Shown: piece by piece, positions 21,499 to 32,992 of the stretch | Numbering within the stretch: position 1 is the first letter of the stretch | Layout: each line of letters begins with the position of its first letter | Source of the DNA: Cryptomeria japonica | Lineage: Eukaryota; Streptophyta; Pinopsida; Cupressales; Cupressaceae | Length of the DNA: 64,000 nt | Assembly: GCF_030272615.1 (NCBI RefSeq) | Contig: NC_081410.1 | Coordinates: forward strand, 507,555,942 to 507,619,941 | Direction of reading: 5' to 3' | The notes under the pieces: generated by a model | What the model was told of the DNA's origin: nothing | Databases searched by the model: none | What the model saw: the letters and a program-made list of their open reading frames with translations, nothing else | Position numbers and translations under genes: made by a program

Positions 21499-23137
21499 TG
21501 TAGTGTCGTAAATTGTACGCACTTGCTAGGGTGGTACAATTTCACACCTAGTTTAGCACCCACCTTGGCGCATTTTTCATTTTGCATTACATTTCCCCTT
21601 TAGCACTTAATTAATCAAATTAATTAGGTCTAAGGTCCTATTTCATCATCTTCCACATTATAAAGTTGGGCCCTTTCATTAAAGTGTGCCCCTTTCATTT
21701 TATTCTTCCAATACATCATTTAATCAAAAACCCTAATTAGGTCCTATTTTGAACTTGGGGGCTTAATTTCGGGGGTCAAAACATCTCGAAATCAGCTGTA
21801 ACTTCGGGATTCTCTCTAAAATCATCATATCCGATGGCCCTGAAAATTTGGTGAAAAGTTGTCGGGACCATGGCGCCCGGCGTGCACATGGTCCAGGACA
21901 TTTTTCTCAAAATTTTAGGAGCGTGATCCAATCATAAAATAAAGCTTAACCCCAAGAAATTGGTGGGAGATTCAATCTCTAGGTCGGCCAAAAGTTGAAA
22001 TTAAGACCTAGGGTTTCATATATAAGAGCTCTCTTTCTTCATTTGAAAGGATCAGATTTTTGGTTTCAAGGGCCTTATATGCAGCGAAAGAGAAGATCTT
22101 TTGAAGACTTCAACAACATTCAACATCCCTCTATCAAGCATTTATCAATTCCATTCATCTATTTAGGGCTTGGAAGACATTGAAGAACAATAGGAGATTA
22201 CCGACTGAAGATTGGCTTGTACCCCTCCCTTGGGGGTTGGGTATGATTTCATGTTGTTTTCGTGTCTTTGCATAAGCTTCAATATATCATTTATCCATGC
22301 TTTAGATCACTTTGCATCTTGATTTAGAGCATTTACATTATCATTTACAAGCAATTAGGGTTTACTTTCTAGGTTGCTCTAGTTTGCTTACTTGCATTTT
22401 AGATCTTGCACACACACAAGGTCTGCACACACATTACTTTTACAATACAACTTGGCTATTCGTTGAGGTGGAAATCACCGAAGTGGGGGTTTGACTAAGG
22501 CAAAACCCTATATAGCCGCCCAAACACCTTTTTCAGATATAAGTGCAGGTTTCGGTATTCGGACGACGCCACAAGTTGCAGATCCGACGAAAGCAGACAG
22601 AGACTGAACAACACACCAAATTGCAGAGAAAAAGACCAGGACAAGGGTGCTGGGCACCCTGGTCCCTAGGACAGGGGCACTGGGCACCCTGGTCCTCCTG
22701 ACAGACAGCAGTTTTCAGCATTTTTAACAGCTTTCCAGGTTGCAAAACAGCAGTTTCCGGAGCAGTTTCAGGGGCAGAATCAGGACAGTGGCGCCCGCGC
22801 CCCCATCTCAAACATTTTCACTCAGATTTTGACTCCAGGTATGCATTTGCATTCTTGTCTTATCTTTGTATTTACAGCTTTCCATCATTTAAGTTCAATT
22901 TTGTAATCTTGTTATTAGTTCATACTTGCACTTTGGGGTTAGGGATTGAACTTGCATCATTTTATCTTTCAATTGCAACAAAGGAATAGAAATCCTAATA
23001 GGTAGCCCGTGGCTCTCTCTTCCACAAAAAGAAGTAGCCAATTGTGTGATACCTCTAGGCTCTTTCGTATTCCACAAATGTGTGTCAAAAGGTGAGATTA
23101 GGGCATGTTTGCTTAGTGTCACTTTTTTCCCCACACA
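21499..23137 (+). repeat. Element G 5' LTR, 1639 bp
   Basis: Starts TGTAGTGTCG and ends cccCACACA. It contains a TATA box (22019-22025) and two 30-bp units (22638-22697), each with a GGGTGC/GCACCC-type hairpin. Confidence 0.93.
22019..22025 (+). promoter_or_regulatory. TATA box of element G LTR
   Basis: tatataa followed by gagctctctttcttc, inside the 5' LTR and conserved in the 3' LTR. This is the most convincing LTR promoter in the window. Confidence 0.65.
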
Positions 23138-23140
23138 TTT

Positions 23141-23158
23141 TGGTGAACCCGACGTGAA
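23141..23158 (+). other. Element G primer-binding site
   Basis: TGGTGAACCCGACGTGAA begins three bases after the LTR end with the required TGG. The primer tRNA was not identified. Confidence 0.75.
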
Positions 23159-23482
23159 TTCCAATCTTCTCTAATTCTGATTTATGTTTTCAAATTTGAG
23201 TGTTTATGCTATTTCAAAATCAAATTTGTATTTACAAGTTTTAATTTCTTGCAAGATTCAAAAATCTGGAGGAAATTTTTGCTAAAAACCTTAATTTTTC
23301 AATTCAAAGTTGAACTTGTGGATAGCTTAATTGGGATCAATAATTTCAAATCTGATTTAGGAAATCATTTGAATCATAAATTTAATTTTCTAAATCTACA
23401 TTCTAAGTGCTTGCATTGGTTAAAATTAAACATTTCCTTCTATTTTGCATGTGTTCTCATTTGAAAGAGGAAAATTGTTGTC

Positions 23483-26400
23483 ATGATGCATTCATTTCAT
23501 AGATGTGATAATGGGTTAGCTTCCCTTGTTTCAATTTTTCCTTCTCCTAAAGAACCTCCCCCCATCTATAACAACATTTTAGTGCCTAAAAGAGTTGCCA
23601 TCAATCCCTTTGAGACTCTCCCATGCTCTAAGGATGAAGACTTTAAGAGTGATCTTGACAATTCTCCTAAAATGTGCCCTTCCTATTTATCTATCCTAGA
23701 GGAAGAGAATGATATCATAAACACCTTTCTTAATGTTACTTCACCTTCCCTACATGATTCCTCTCTAAGTGAAAAGGTATTGATGGACATTGACTTATTT
23801 TCTCCTAAAAATGGTCCTTCCAATGGGGGCATGTTAGTGCAACATGAGGTTATGAACACTTCTTTCAAAGATCTCTTTCCTAAGCATGAATCTTCGGAGA
23901 AATATGTTCATGCTCCTCCCAAAAAACACTCCCTTCATGAGGATCCTTTTGTGCAAGAAGATGACATGATCCCTACATTCCTTAGTTATGACATTTCCTT
24001 TTCCAACAAAATTCCCACTAGAGATGATGAATTAATGATAAATGCTTACCCTCCTCCTAAAGTTTGTCTTACCCATAAGCATCCCTTAGAGAAAGAAGAT
24101 AAAATAATAAGCAATTTCCTTAATTCTCTCTCCCCTAAAGATCATATTGAACATATTTTGAGGAAAGAGGATGAGTTTAACACATCTATTGATGCTCTCC
24201 CTCCTAAGGATGAGGAATTAATAAACAATGTTATCTCCTCTCCCAAAACTGACAATACTTCAAACATTCCTTTCAACAACTTCGCTATTTGGGATGAACC
24301 ATTAGAAGAAGGTGTAGATTATTCTCTACCCCATGAGAGAACCCTAGCCAAAGGGGATTAAATCAAGATTGAAAACTCCCTAGATAGTTTCTCACCTTCC
24401 TTAAATCTCAATTATTCTCCCTCTAAAAATAAAGCATCTCCCTCTCCTCAACTTGGTTCTACTCATACGGATACCCTAGTTCAAAGCAAGATGGTTAACA
24501 TCTCTTTCAAAGATCTCCCTCTTAAAAGTGAGACTTTAGAAAGTAATGTTGATTCTTCTCCTAGAGAGTTTATTCCCCATGTAGATCCTTTGATGATAGA
24601 GGATGATATGACCTTTCCTAGTATTACTCTTCCTACTGGAATATAAATGCCTACCCCTTGTCTCTCTCCTAAAATTGATTTAATCCATGATAAGATTCTA
24701 GTGCAAGAGAAGACTATCAATAATTCTTACAACACTTTTGTTCATTCCTCTAAACCATCCTCAATCAATTTGATACATGTGAATGAAACACCTAACAAAC
24801 CTCTCTTCACTGTCCAAGGTGCTTGTCCTTCTCAAAATTCTCAACCTTTAAATAAGCCTATCTTAGTGGTTCAAGGTGGTTATGCTAATGATTCTTTTTG
24901 CACTCCTAAGAAACCTATTATTACTGTGCAAGGAGGTTATTCTACTAAGAGCCCTTATGAGTATGCTAAGCAACTGACTAGAGAGAGTTATCATGTGGTT
25001 GCCCATACTTATAATACTAGAAATAATAGGCAGCCTAATCTTCCTCCTGTTACTCCAGTTTCTCTTCCTAATCCTCAACCAATTCTTCCGCAAGCTCCTC
25101 ATATTTCACAAGTTCTTGGTAAGGACTATGATCTCATAGAACAACTTAAAGCTACCCTTGCTAAGATATCCCTTTGGGATTTGATCCAAACTTCTTCCGC
25201 TCATCATGGAATGTTACAAGATGCCTTGAAAGATTTGAATGTTCCTCCACCTAATACATCTAGTAATATAGTATCTTTGGTTAACTCTGTGATGAATCCT
25301 AAAGCTCAAATTGTGTTTACTCAAGATGAGTTGCCTACTAGTGAAATTCAACATCAATATGATCCCTTGATGATTGTGGTTATCATAAATGACACTGCTA
25401 TAAGACGAACACTAGTAGATAATGGTTTTGGCCTTAATGTGTGTAGCATTAATCTATTGCATAAGATGAATGTGGATACATCCCTTATTGAGCCTGACTC
25501 TCATCCCATTCGAGGCTTTGATAATGTGGCTAAGTCTTCATTAGGTATTATCACCTTACCCATCACAGTGGGACCTGTTACTTTGCCTACTCCTATCCAT
25601 GTTATGTTGGGAAATCTAACATACAACTTGTTATTAGGGAGACCTTGGATTCACAGTATGCAAGCTGTCCCCTCCACATTGCACAAACAAGTTAAATTTA
25701 TTTATAATAATAAGACATATACCTTGATAGGGGATACTAATTTTCAAGCTTATTTGCAAACATCTACTTCCAAAGGGAGTTCTTCTAAGCCTTCCTCTTC
25801 TAGTGATGACTCGTTAAACAAGATACCTATGGATGAATCATCACCCTTTGATAATCAAAATTCTTTGGATGAGTCTAAAGTTCCTGAAGAAGATTCTTCT
25901 CAACTTGAATCTACACATGAAAAGGCTTTTGATCCTGAGAAGGTTCTCGCGGAAGACGATTGGGGATCTCTTGATTTTAATCCCACCTTTGTAGGTGAGT
26001 ATAGGGTTCCTCCTAGAGAGCTTAAAGTTAAAAAGAAGGAAGAAACTAGAGATCAATCAGTCTTACCTGAACCTATGAGCAATAATTTTGTGGCCACTTC
26101 TCAAACTTCTTCTCCTCACACCTCTAATTCTGAAGAATTTGGTTCTTTGTCTTATGAAAAACATCCTTCTCTTTCTGAAATGGCTATTCGTTATGGTCGT
26201 GGTTTTCATATTTTGGCTAAGAGTGGCTATAGTGGAAATGGTTGTGGCGCAAATGAACAAGGAATTAAAGTTCCTTTAGAACATAACATGCATGAATATT
26301 CATTTGGACTTGGATATAATCTTTCTAAGCCCACCAAAGCATCTAAAAGACCATCTCTCAATGTGAATTCTATATTTAGTAGTGATGATGATCTCACTTC

Positions 26401-26689
26401 AACTAAATCATCTTCTACTTCTATCAACTCTCATTTCCCTCATAAGGAAATCTTGGCGATGAACAAATCTCTTTATGACTCCCCTCAAATTTCTAAATCC
26501 AATTATGAATCTTTATCTCCTATTCATCATAAAGTCCTTTCCTCCAGGGATAAGGCTCTAATAAATTACACTCATCTCTCTTCTAAGATTTCTCGTAACT
26601 GTCCTTCTTCAATTTTTATCACTTTATACATGTTTTTGATCTCACTTATAGTTGAGCATTCAACATGTCATATTCAAATACCTCATTAA
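23483..26689 (+). pseudogene. Element G polyprotein: repeat-rich N-terminus, protease, G-patch-like linker
   Basis: One frame of about 1068 codons with only two stops, TAA at 24359-24361 and TAA at 24644-24646. The N-terminal third is acidic and built of loose repeats (EEENDIINTFLN, QEDDMIPTFLSY, EKEDKIISNFLN). Next come three repeats around VQGaC/VQGGY (about 24800-24950) and the linker YDLIEQLKATLAKISLWDLI. An aspartic protease-like fold follows (V-D-N-G-F-G-L-N-V-C, about 25415, and LLLGRPWIHSM, about 25630). Last is a G-patch-like stretch (GRGFHILAKSGYSGNGCGAN, about 26195-26255). RT and integrase are absent. Either the stops are recent damage or the element is mobilised in trans by other copies. 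Confidence 0.82.
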
Positions 26690-28020
26690 ATCTATCATGT
26701 CTTTAAATAACATTAATGGCTATTATGTTGCTCATCATTATGTGACATTGGTAGCTCATTTACTGGGGGCTCATTGTCATTCATGATGGTACAATTTCAA
26801 GTGCAATCATATTTTTGAAGCAACATAATAGCCTAATTTTTCTATGTTATCTCTTGTTCCTATGGGGTAATAATGTGGAAATATTGATCATCTTTTCTTT
26901 AGAATCCTCTTTTCTTAGATATGGGAGAAGATGTGTATTCTCTTTCTTACCTTACCCACTTCTTGTGAGGAGCATTTTACATACACTAATGTCTTGCTTG
27001 CATGTAGTACATTTTTCTTATGTCTAAATCTCTCCCTAGAAGATCATGTAAGTCCTTCTCATTGTCCTTATCCTTGGGAGGCAATGATCTTTCCTTATTT
27101 TTATCTAAGGATCCACTTTTTCGTATTTCGTGGATGGTGTGAACTTTATTACTTGATGTTATTCCTTGTATGCATTTGTTGTTGTTTGTTCAAGGATTCT
27201 CTCTCACAAGAGGTGTAAGTCCTTGACTACAACCTCTTTTGCACTTGGTAAAATACATCCATAATGAATTCACTCTCCCAATTGGGTTAAAAAGAGCGTC
27301 ATCCTTCATTAAGAATCACTTTCACCTCGCAAAAGAAGGAAGTATTGCATTCTTATTCTCTTCTTTGTCTTATTCTAGAAGATTATATTTGTCTAAGACA
27401 ATTCCTCTCGGGGATAGGTGTCTTTTGTACAAAGATCTCTTCTCCTCTAAGGATCTCCTTTACACATACTACAAGATATCCCTTTTTCAACTATCTTATC
27501 TATTCTTCTCATGGATCACCAATGTGTGTATTCATGGTTTTTTTTCCTTTCTTTTCTTCTCTTTGCATTTTGTTTCCATTTACATCCTTCATCTTGTGTT
27601 AGAGAACTCTCGAATCCTCACACTCTTTGTTGTGTTGGAATTGAGATTTAGTCCTCTTTCTTACCAAATGACTCTCCATTAGTTTTTGATCTCATATCAA
27701 ATCTTCTTGTCAGCATTTGTCATCAATATTCTTTAACAATTTGAAGTGGTAAACATGATACCCTGTTTCAACTCACTAAAATTAGCAAGCCGAAACAGGG
27801 GGGGGGCATATAGCTACCCTCGAATTTTCATCACCTTCCTTAGTAAGCATTAGGTGATTTTGTGATCTAACGTGTGTTTTGTAGGGTGCGGTTCCTAATT
27901 GTGTACTGCAGATACCGCTGAGGGCTTCGTTCGATAGACTTATGGATATATCCTTTTTCAAATAATGTTTACTTTTCTATACTTTAGCTTGCATATGCAC
28001 GTAGTATTCATATGACCGCT
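26690..28020 (+). other. Element G 3' non-coding region
   Basis: About 1.3 kb after the ORF with no RT or integrase motif. Open frames such as 27239-27682 are pyrimidine-rich and lack motifs. A second purine run lies at 27793-27806, about 230 bases before the LTR. Confidence 0.6.
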
Positions 28021-28035
28021 AAAGTGGGGGCTAAA
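28021..28035 (+). other. Element G polypurine tract
   Basis: AAAGTGGGGGCTAAA immediately before the 3' LTR start TGTAGC. Confidence 0.8.
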
Positions 28036-29685
28036 TGTAGCATCGTAAATTGTACGCACTTGCTAGGGTGGTACAATTTCACACCTAGTTTAGCACCCGC
28101 CTTGGTGCATTTTTCATTTTGCATTACGTTTCCCCTTTAGCACTTAATTAATCAAATTAATTAGATCTAAGGTCCTATTTCATCATCTTCCACATTATAA
28201 AGTTGGGCCCTTTCATTAAAGTGTGCCCCTTTCATTTTATTCTTCCAATACATCATTTAATCAAAAACCCTAATTAGGTCCTATTTTGAACTTGGGGGCT
28301 TGATTTCGGGGGTCAAAACATCTCGAAATCAGCTGTAACTTCGGGATTCTCTCTAAAATCATCATATCCAATGGCCCTGAAAATTTGGTGAAAAGTTGTC
28401 AGGACCATGGCGCCCGGAGAGGACCATGGCGCCCGGCGTGCACATGGTCCCGGACATTTTTCCCAAAATTTTAGGAGCGCAATCCAATCATAAAATAAAT
28501 CTTAACCCCAAGAAATTGGTGGGAGATTCAATCTCTAGGTCGGCCAAAAGTTCAAATTAAGACCTAGGGTTTCTTATATAAGAGCTCTCTTTCTTCATTT
28601 GAAAGGATCAGATTTTTGGTTTCAAGGGCCTTATATGCAGCGAAAGAGCAGATCTTTTGAAGACTTCAACAACATTCAACATCCCTCTATCAAGCATTTA
28701 TCAATTCCATTCATCTATTTAGGGCCTGGAAGACATTGAAGAACAATAGGAGATTACCAACTGAAGATTGGCTTGTACCCCTCCCTTGGGGGTTGGGTAT
28801 GATTTCATGTTGTTTTCGTGTCTTTGCATAAGCTTCAATATATCATTTATCCATGCTTTAGATCACTTTGCATCTTGATTTAGAGCATTTACATTATCAT
28901 TTACAAGCAATTAGGGTTTACTTTCTAGGTTGCTCTAGTTTGCTTACTTTCATTTTAGGATCTTGCACACACACAAGGTCTGCACACACAACTTTTACTA
29001 TACAACTTGGCTATTCGTGGAGGTGGAAATCACCAAAGCGGGGGTTTGACTAAGGCAAAACCCTATATAGCCACCCTACAACCCTTTTTCAGATATAGGT
29101 GCAGATTTCCGAATCCGAAGGACGCCGCAAGTTGCAGATCCGACGGAAGCAGACTGAGACGGGACATACCACCAAATTGCAAAACAAAAAGCTAGGACAG
29201 GGGCGTGGGGCACCCTAGTTCTGCTAGGACAGGGGCACTGGGCGCCCTGGTCCTTCTGTCAGATAGCAAGTTTCAACATTTTTCTGACAGCTTTTCAGGT
29301 TGCAAAACAGCAGTTTCAGGAGCAGAATCAGGACAGTGGCGCCCGCGCCCCCATCCCGAACATTTCCACTCAAATTTTAACCCCAGGTACACATCTGCAT
29401 TCTCCTTTTATCCTTGTGTTTATAGCTTTTCATCACTTAATCTCAATCTTGCAATCTTGTTACTAGTTCATACTTGCACTCTAGGGCTAGTAGTTGAACT
29501 TGCATCATTTTATCTATCATTTGCAACAAAGGAATAGAAATCCTAATAGGTAGCCCGTGGCTCTCTCTTCCACAAAAAGAAGTAGCCAATTGTGTGATAC
29601 CTCTAGGCTCTTTTGTATTCCACAAATGTGTGTCAAAAGGTGAGATTAGGGCATGTTTGCTTAGTGTCACTTTTTCCCCCACACA
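28036..29685 (+). repeat. Element G 3' LTR, 1650 bp
   Basis: Almost identical to the 5' LTR. It carries an extra 19-bp copy of aggaccatggcgcccggag at 28401-28438, which accounts for most of the length difference. The TATA box is at 28575-28581. Confidence 0.93.
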
Positions 29686-29690
29686 AATTG

Positions 29691-29960
29691 AAAAACTACT
29701 TCGACGATAATGGATCGAAGAGGAACTGCTTCTACCCACTTCATAAAGTAATTAGTTACGATGATGATGAAAGTATGTCCTTGAGATGAAGGAGGAGATA
29801 TTTTACCAATGAGATCCAAACCTCATGTAGAAAAGGGCCGAGACTCTAGTTGAGATCAAAGTTCTTGGGCAAAAGCATGGATCAAATTACTTTGTTGCTG
29901 ACACTGATGACATTTCTTAACAAATGTAAAGGAATCCTTTTCCATGGTCTACCAATAATA
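29691..29960 (-). pseudogene. Element F integrase N-terminal half
   Basis: Carries CHQCQ from the HHCC zinc finger (about 29910) and GLDLIGKISPPSSQGH with the first catalytic Asp, then KWVEAVPL near the element G junction. Stops interrupt the frame. The Asp and the zinc-finger cysteines are kept. Confidence 0.82.
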
Positions 29961-30008
29961 TCTCATTCAGAGCAATCTCTGAAGTAAAGATCTACCTCCA
30001 AAATACCC

Positions 30009-30965
30009 TCAAGCACTTGAATGTGCATCCTCAAGGGCAACATGGATTTTAGATTTGTTAAGACATCGAAGGAGAAGACCTTTATAACCCATCCTATACA
30101 GAACATTAGAAAGGATAATGTATCTAGAAGCCAACTTACAAATCCTAGCCCTATTATTCTTCTTCGTAGAGTCAAGAAAGGTACCACCATTCAAATATCT
30201 TATGATATGCAAGTACCACTCATTATAATCTACAATGCAACAATATGTCACATCACTAGGATTATCAGTAATAGCCAGGGTAGTGAGGTTGTGAATGATG
30301 AATTTGAGATCTACCAAGGGGCCCTCTAAAGACACAAGAGAGGCTATGCATGCTATTGCATTAGCATATTGATTATATTTTCAAGGAACAGGCTCCATGG
30401 TATAGGAATCGAACTTTTACATCAAGAATATAGCTAAATCTCTATATTGTGATAATTTATCTTGCTTAGCTTGATAAATTCCTGTCACTTGTCATATGAT
30501 TAATTGAGAATCTCCATAAATATGTAGATATTTCACATTTAGTGCTAAGGCTAATTTAATTCAAGCTATAAGAGCCTCATATTCAACACTGTTATTCATA
30601 CACAAGAAATTGAGGCGATATGATAAAGGGATAGGTTTCTTTTTAGGAGAGATTAGGACCACCCTTGCCCCTGATCCTGTACGACACCTATAGCCATCGA
30701 AATATAACTCCAAAACCTCATCAATTTCAATAGAGAAAATGCATTCATCAAGGAAAGACTCTAGTTTAGGTAGGGGGAAGGGTGAGGGAGCCTTAAATAA
30801 GTGGTCGGTCAATGCTTGACCCTTTATTGCCTTTAGTGAGACAAACTTGAGGTCAAATTTGGTCAACATCATAACCCACTTGGCTAAGCATCTTAAAAGA
30901 TCAATTTTAGATAAAAGAAGTTTTAGAGGATCGAATTTAATGATAACATGGACTTCAACACTCAA
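30009..30965 (-). pseudogene. Element F additional RNase H and linker
   Basis: The segment 30561-30965 contains L-E-L-Y-F-D-G-Y, then G-S-G-A-R-V-V-L-I-S-P and NNSVEYEALIA, the Asp and Glu motifs of an RNase H-type fold. It lies after the regular RNase H and before integrase, the position of the second (archaeal-type) RNase H in Tat-lineage Gypsy elements. The piece 30009-30335 continues toward integrase. Confidence 0.75.
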
Positions 30966-31236
30966 AAGGTAATGCCTTAATTTTTGTGTTTCAAAGACTA
31001 AAGAAAGGCACTACCTTTCTATCGCACAATATCAGACTTTATAATCGAGAAGAGTGCAACTTATATAATAAATCGGACATTCTCTACCATTCTTATCACA
31101 TTGTGCCAATAAGGCTGCAAGAGAATAAAGAGAAGCAACTATGTATAGCAAAAAGAGTTTAGAAGGGTTAGCAGGTTGAATAATATGAGGATTGGCCAAA
31201 TAGGTTTTTAAGTCTTCAAATGCTTGATGACAGTCC

Positions 31237-32098
31237 TTATTCCATCAAAAGGTGAGAAACAAACCTACGAATAGCTTGGATCTTCCCTTGTAAACTTTTT
31301 AATTGGGAAACATTGTTAGGAGGTGGCATATTCACAATAGCATATATCTTTTTTGTATCCATCTCAATTCCACAATGCGAGATTATGAATCCTAATAGTT
31401 TACCATTATCCACATTGAAAAACACACTTTTGGGGATTCAAGTGCATGTTGTACTTATGAATTCTTTCAAAGATGATGAAGGATCTTAACATGATCTACA
31501 CAAAGAATAGATTTAGCTAAGATATCATCAATGTAATTTTCTAAGATCTTATGCATGTAATCATGTAAGATAAGGGTCATAGCACGTTGATAGGTAGTGT
31601 TTGCAATTTTGAATTCAAAAGGCATCATAACCAAAGAAAACATGCCCCAAGGGTTGCTAAAAGAGGTTTTAAATTGATCTTGAGGATTAATTAATATTTG
31701 ATTATATCTTGAGAAACCATCCATGAAGGATAATAAAGAATGACTTGCTACAGAAACCACTATCATATCGATATTGAAAAAAGGGAAATCATCCTTCTGA
31801 GAGGCTTTATTAAGATCTCAAAAATCTGTCCACATCCTAATCTTGTTATCAGGTTTAGCTACTACCACAGTGTTTGAAATCCATGGGGAATAATCGATAG
31901 GATGAATGAATCCAACATCCAATATTTTTCAATCTTAGCCTTAACAAGTAATGCTACTTTAGGGTTCATCTTTTGAATATTTTGCTTCAAAAGTTTAGCA
32001 TCAGGAACTAAGACAATATTATGAGTGACAACCTTAGGATAAATACCAAGCATATCAGAGTATATGCAAGAAATTTTTTTAGGGAATTCATGTAGCAA
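31237..32098 (-). pseudogene. Element F reverse transcriptase
   Basis: Upstream signature VVTHNIVLVPDAKLLKQ and KMNPKVALLVKAKIEK (31862-32098), typical of plant Gypsy RT N-termini. Next FMDGFSRYNQI, then P-F-E-F-K-I-A-N-T-T-Y-Q-R and the catalytic ENYIDDIL (31467-31766), then LGFIISHCGIE with KIQAI (31237-31425). Stops and short frameshifts separate the pieces. Confidence 0.88.
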
Positions 32099-32302
32099 TT
32101 CAAAGTATTGTTATTGTTCTTCTTCACCAAGATTTTTCCCTATCTTAATGACTTTGTCTTTAACACAAGGATCCATCCCTATATCAATAGTGTCACGTAT
32201 GAGGAGATTAATTTGTTGGAGAGTATCTTTCAACTAAGGAAATTCTTTAACTATCTCATTGTTATTTCTTTCTTTCACAATGTATACTTTTGCATTTAAA
32301 CA

Positions 32303-32992
32303 TTAGGGAAAACCATGGTTATGGTAATAACGAGGAAGGTTGTCATAAACTCCTAGGAACTCAGCTAAGAAATCATCAGTGGGAAAAACATCCAAAGAAA
32401 AGACACTATAAGAGTCATAGTCAATATACTCTAGATATTTAATTGAGAGAGAAGTATAGATCACATTAACACTAATAGATGTTCTCTTTGAAGCTTTAGT
32501 ATACTCAAAGTGATCATAGAAAAGTCTGAATGTCATATCATGGAAATTGTTTTCCAAGGGAACCTTTATCCCTTGATCTTAAGCACCACATCCATTACCA
32601 TTATATCCACACCTAGATAAGATGTGAAAACCGAGACCATAAAGGTTAGCCATTTCTGAAAGAGAAGGAGGATTTTCATAAATTGAAGGATCAAAATCCT
32701 CTAGATCAAAAGTCAAGAGAGAGGAATTCTGAAAAGCTGCCACAAAGTTATTACTTAATGGCCCAGATAGAGTAGGTTTATTTTTAGGTTAATCTTCTTA
32801 TTTCTTCTTTTTGACTTTGGGCTCTCTAGGGGGAATTCTATATCCTTCTATAATAATAAGAGTAAATTCAAAGGATCCCCAATCATCTTCTGCAAGAATC
32901 TTTTTAGGAGAGAACACATCCTTAGTGGTAGAACTGTGTTCCGAAGACTCTTCTTCTAGAACCTTAGGTTCACTTGAGGAATTATTGGTAGG
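32303..32992 (-). pseudogene. Element F protease-RT linker with G-patch-like segment
   Basis: Minus-strand text LAEDDWGS (about 32890), LSEMANLYGLGFHILSRCGY with NGNGCGA and QGIKVPLE (about 32560-32680) matches the linker of element G residue for residue over long stretches. The Gly pattern resembles a G-patch RNA-binding motif, known from other plant Tat elements. One in-frame TAA interrupts it. Element H begins at 32993. Confidence 0.72.

Larger units (their letters stand above)
21499..29685 (+). mobile_element. Element G: young non-autonomous Gypsy (Tat-like relative of F)
   Basis: Complete element of 8187 bp with LTRs 21499-23137 and 28036-29685, PBS, polypurine tract, and a perfect AATTG target duplication at 21494-21498 and 29686-29690. 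The LTRs differ only slightly by eye (about six changes in the first 240 bases plus a 19-bp duplication), so it is the youngest insertion here. It encodes one long frame with protease and G-patch-like parts but no RT, RNase H or integrase, and so depends on a partner. It interrupts the integrase of its own relative, F. Confidence 0.93.

Noticed and set aside
26815-27682. Hydrophobic small frames that look like membrane proteins
   Set aside because: They come from T-rich DNA in the 3' non-coding part of element G; Phe/Leu/Ser-rich composition is expected by chance.
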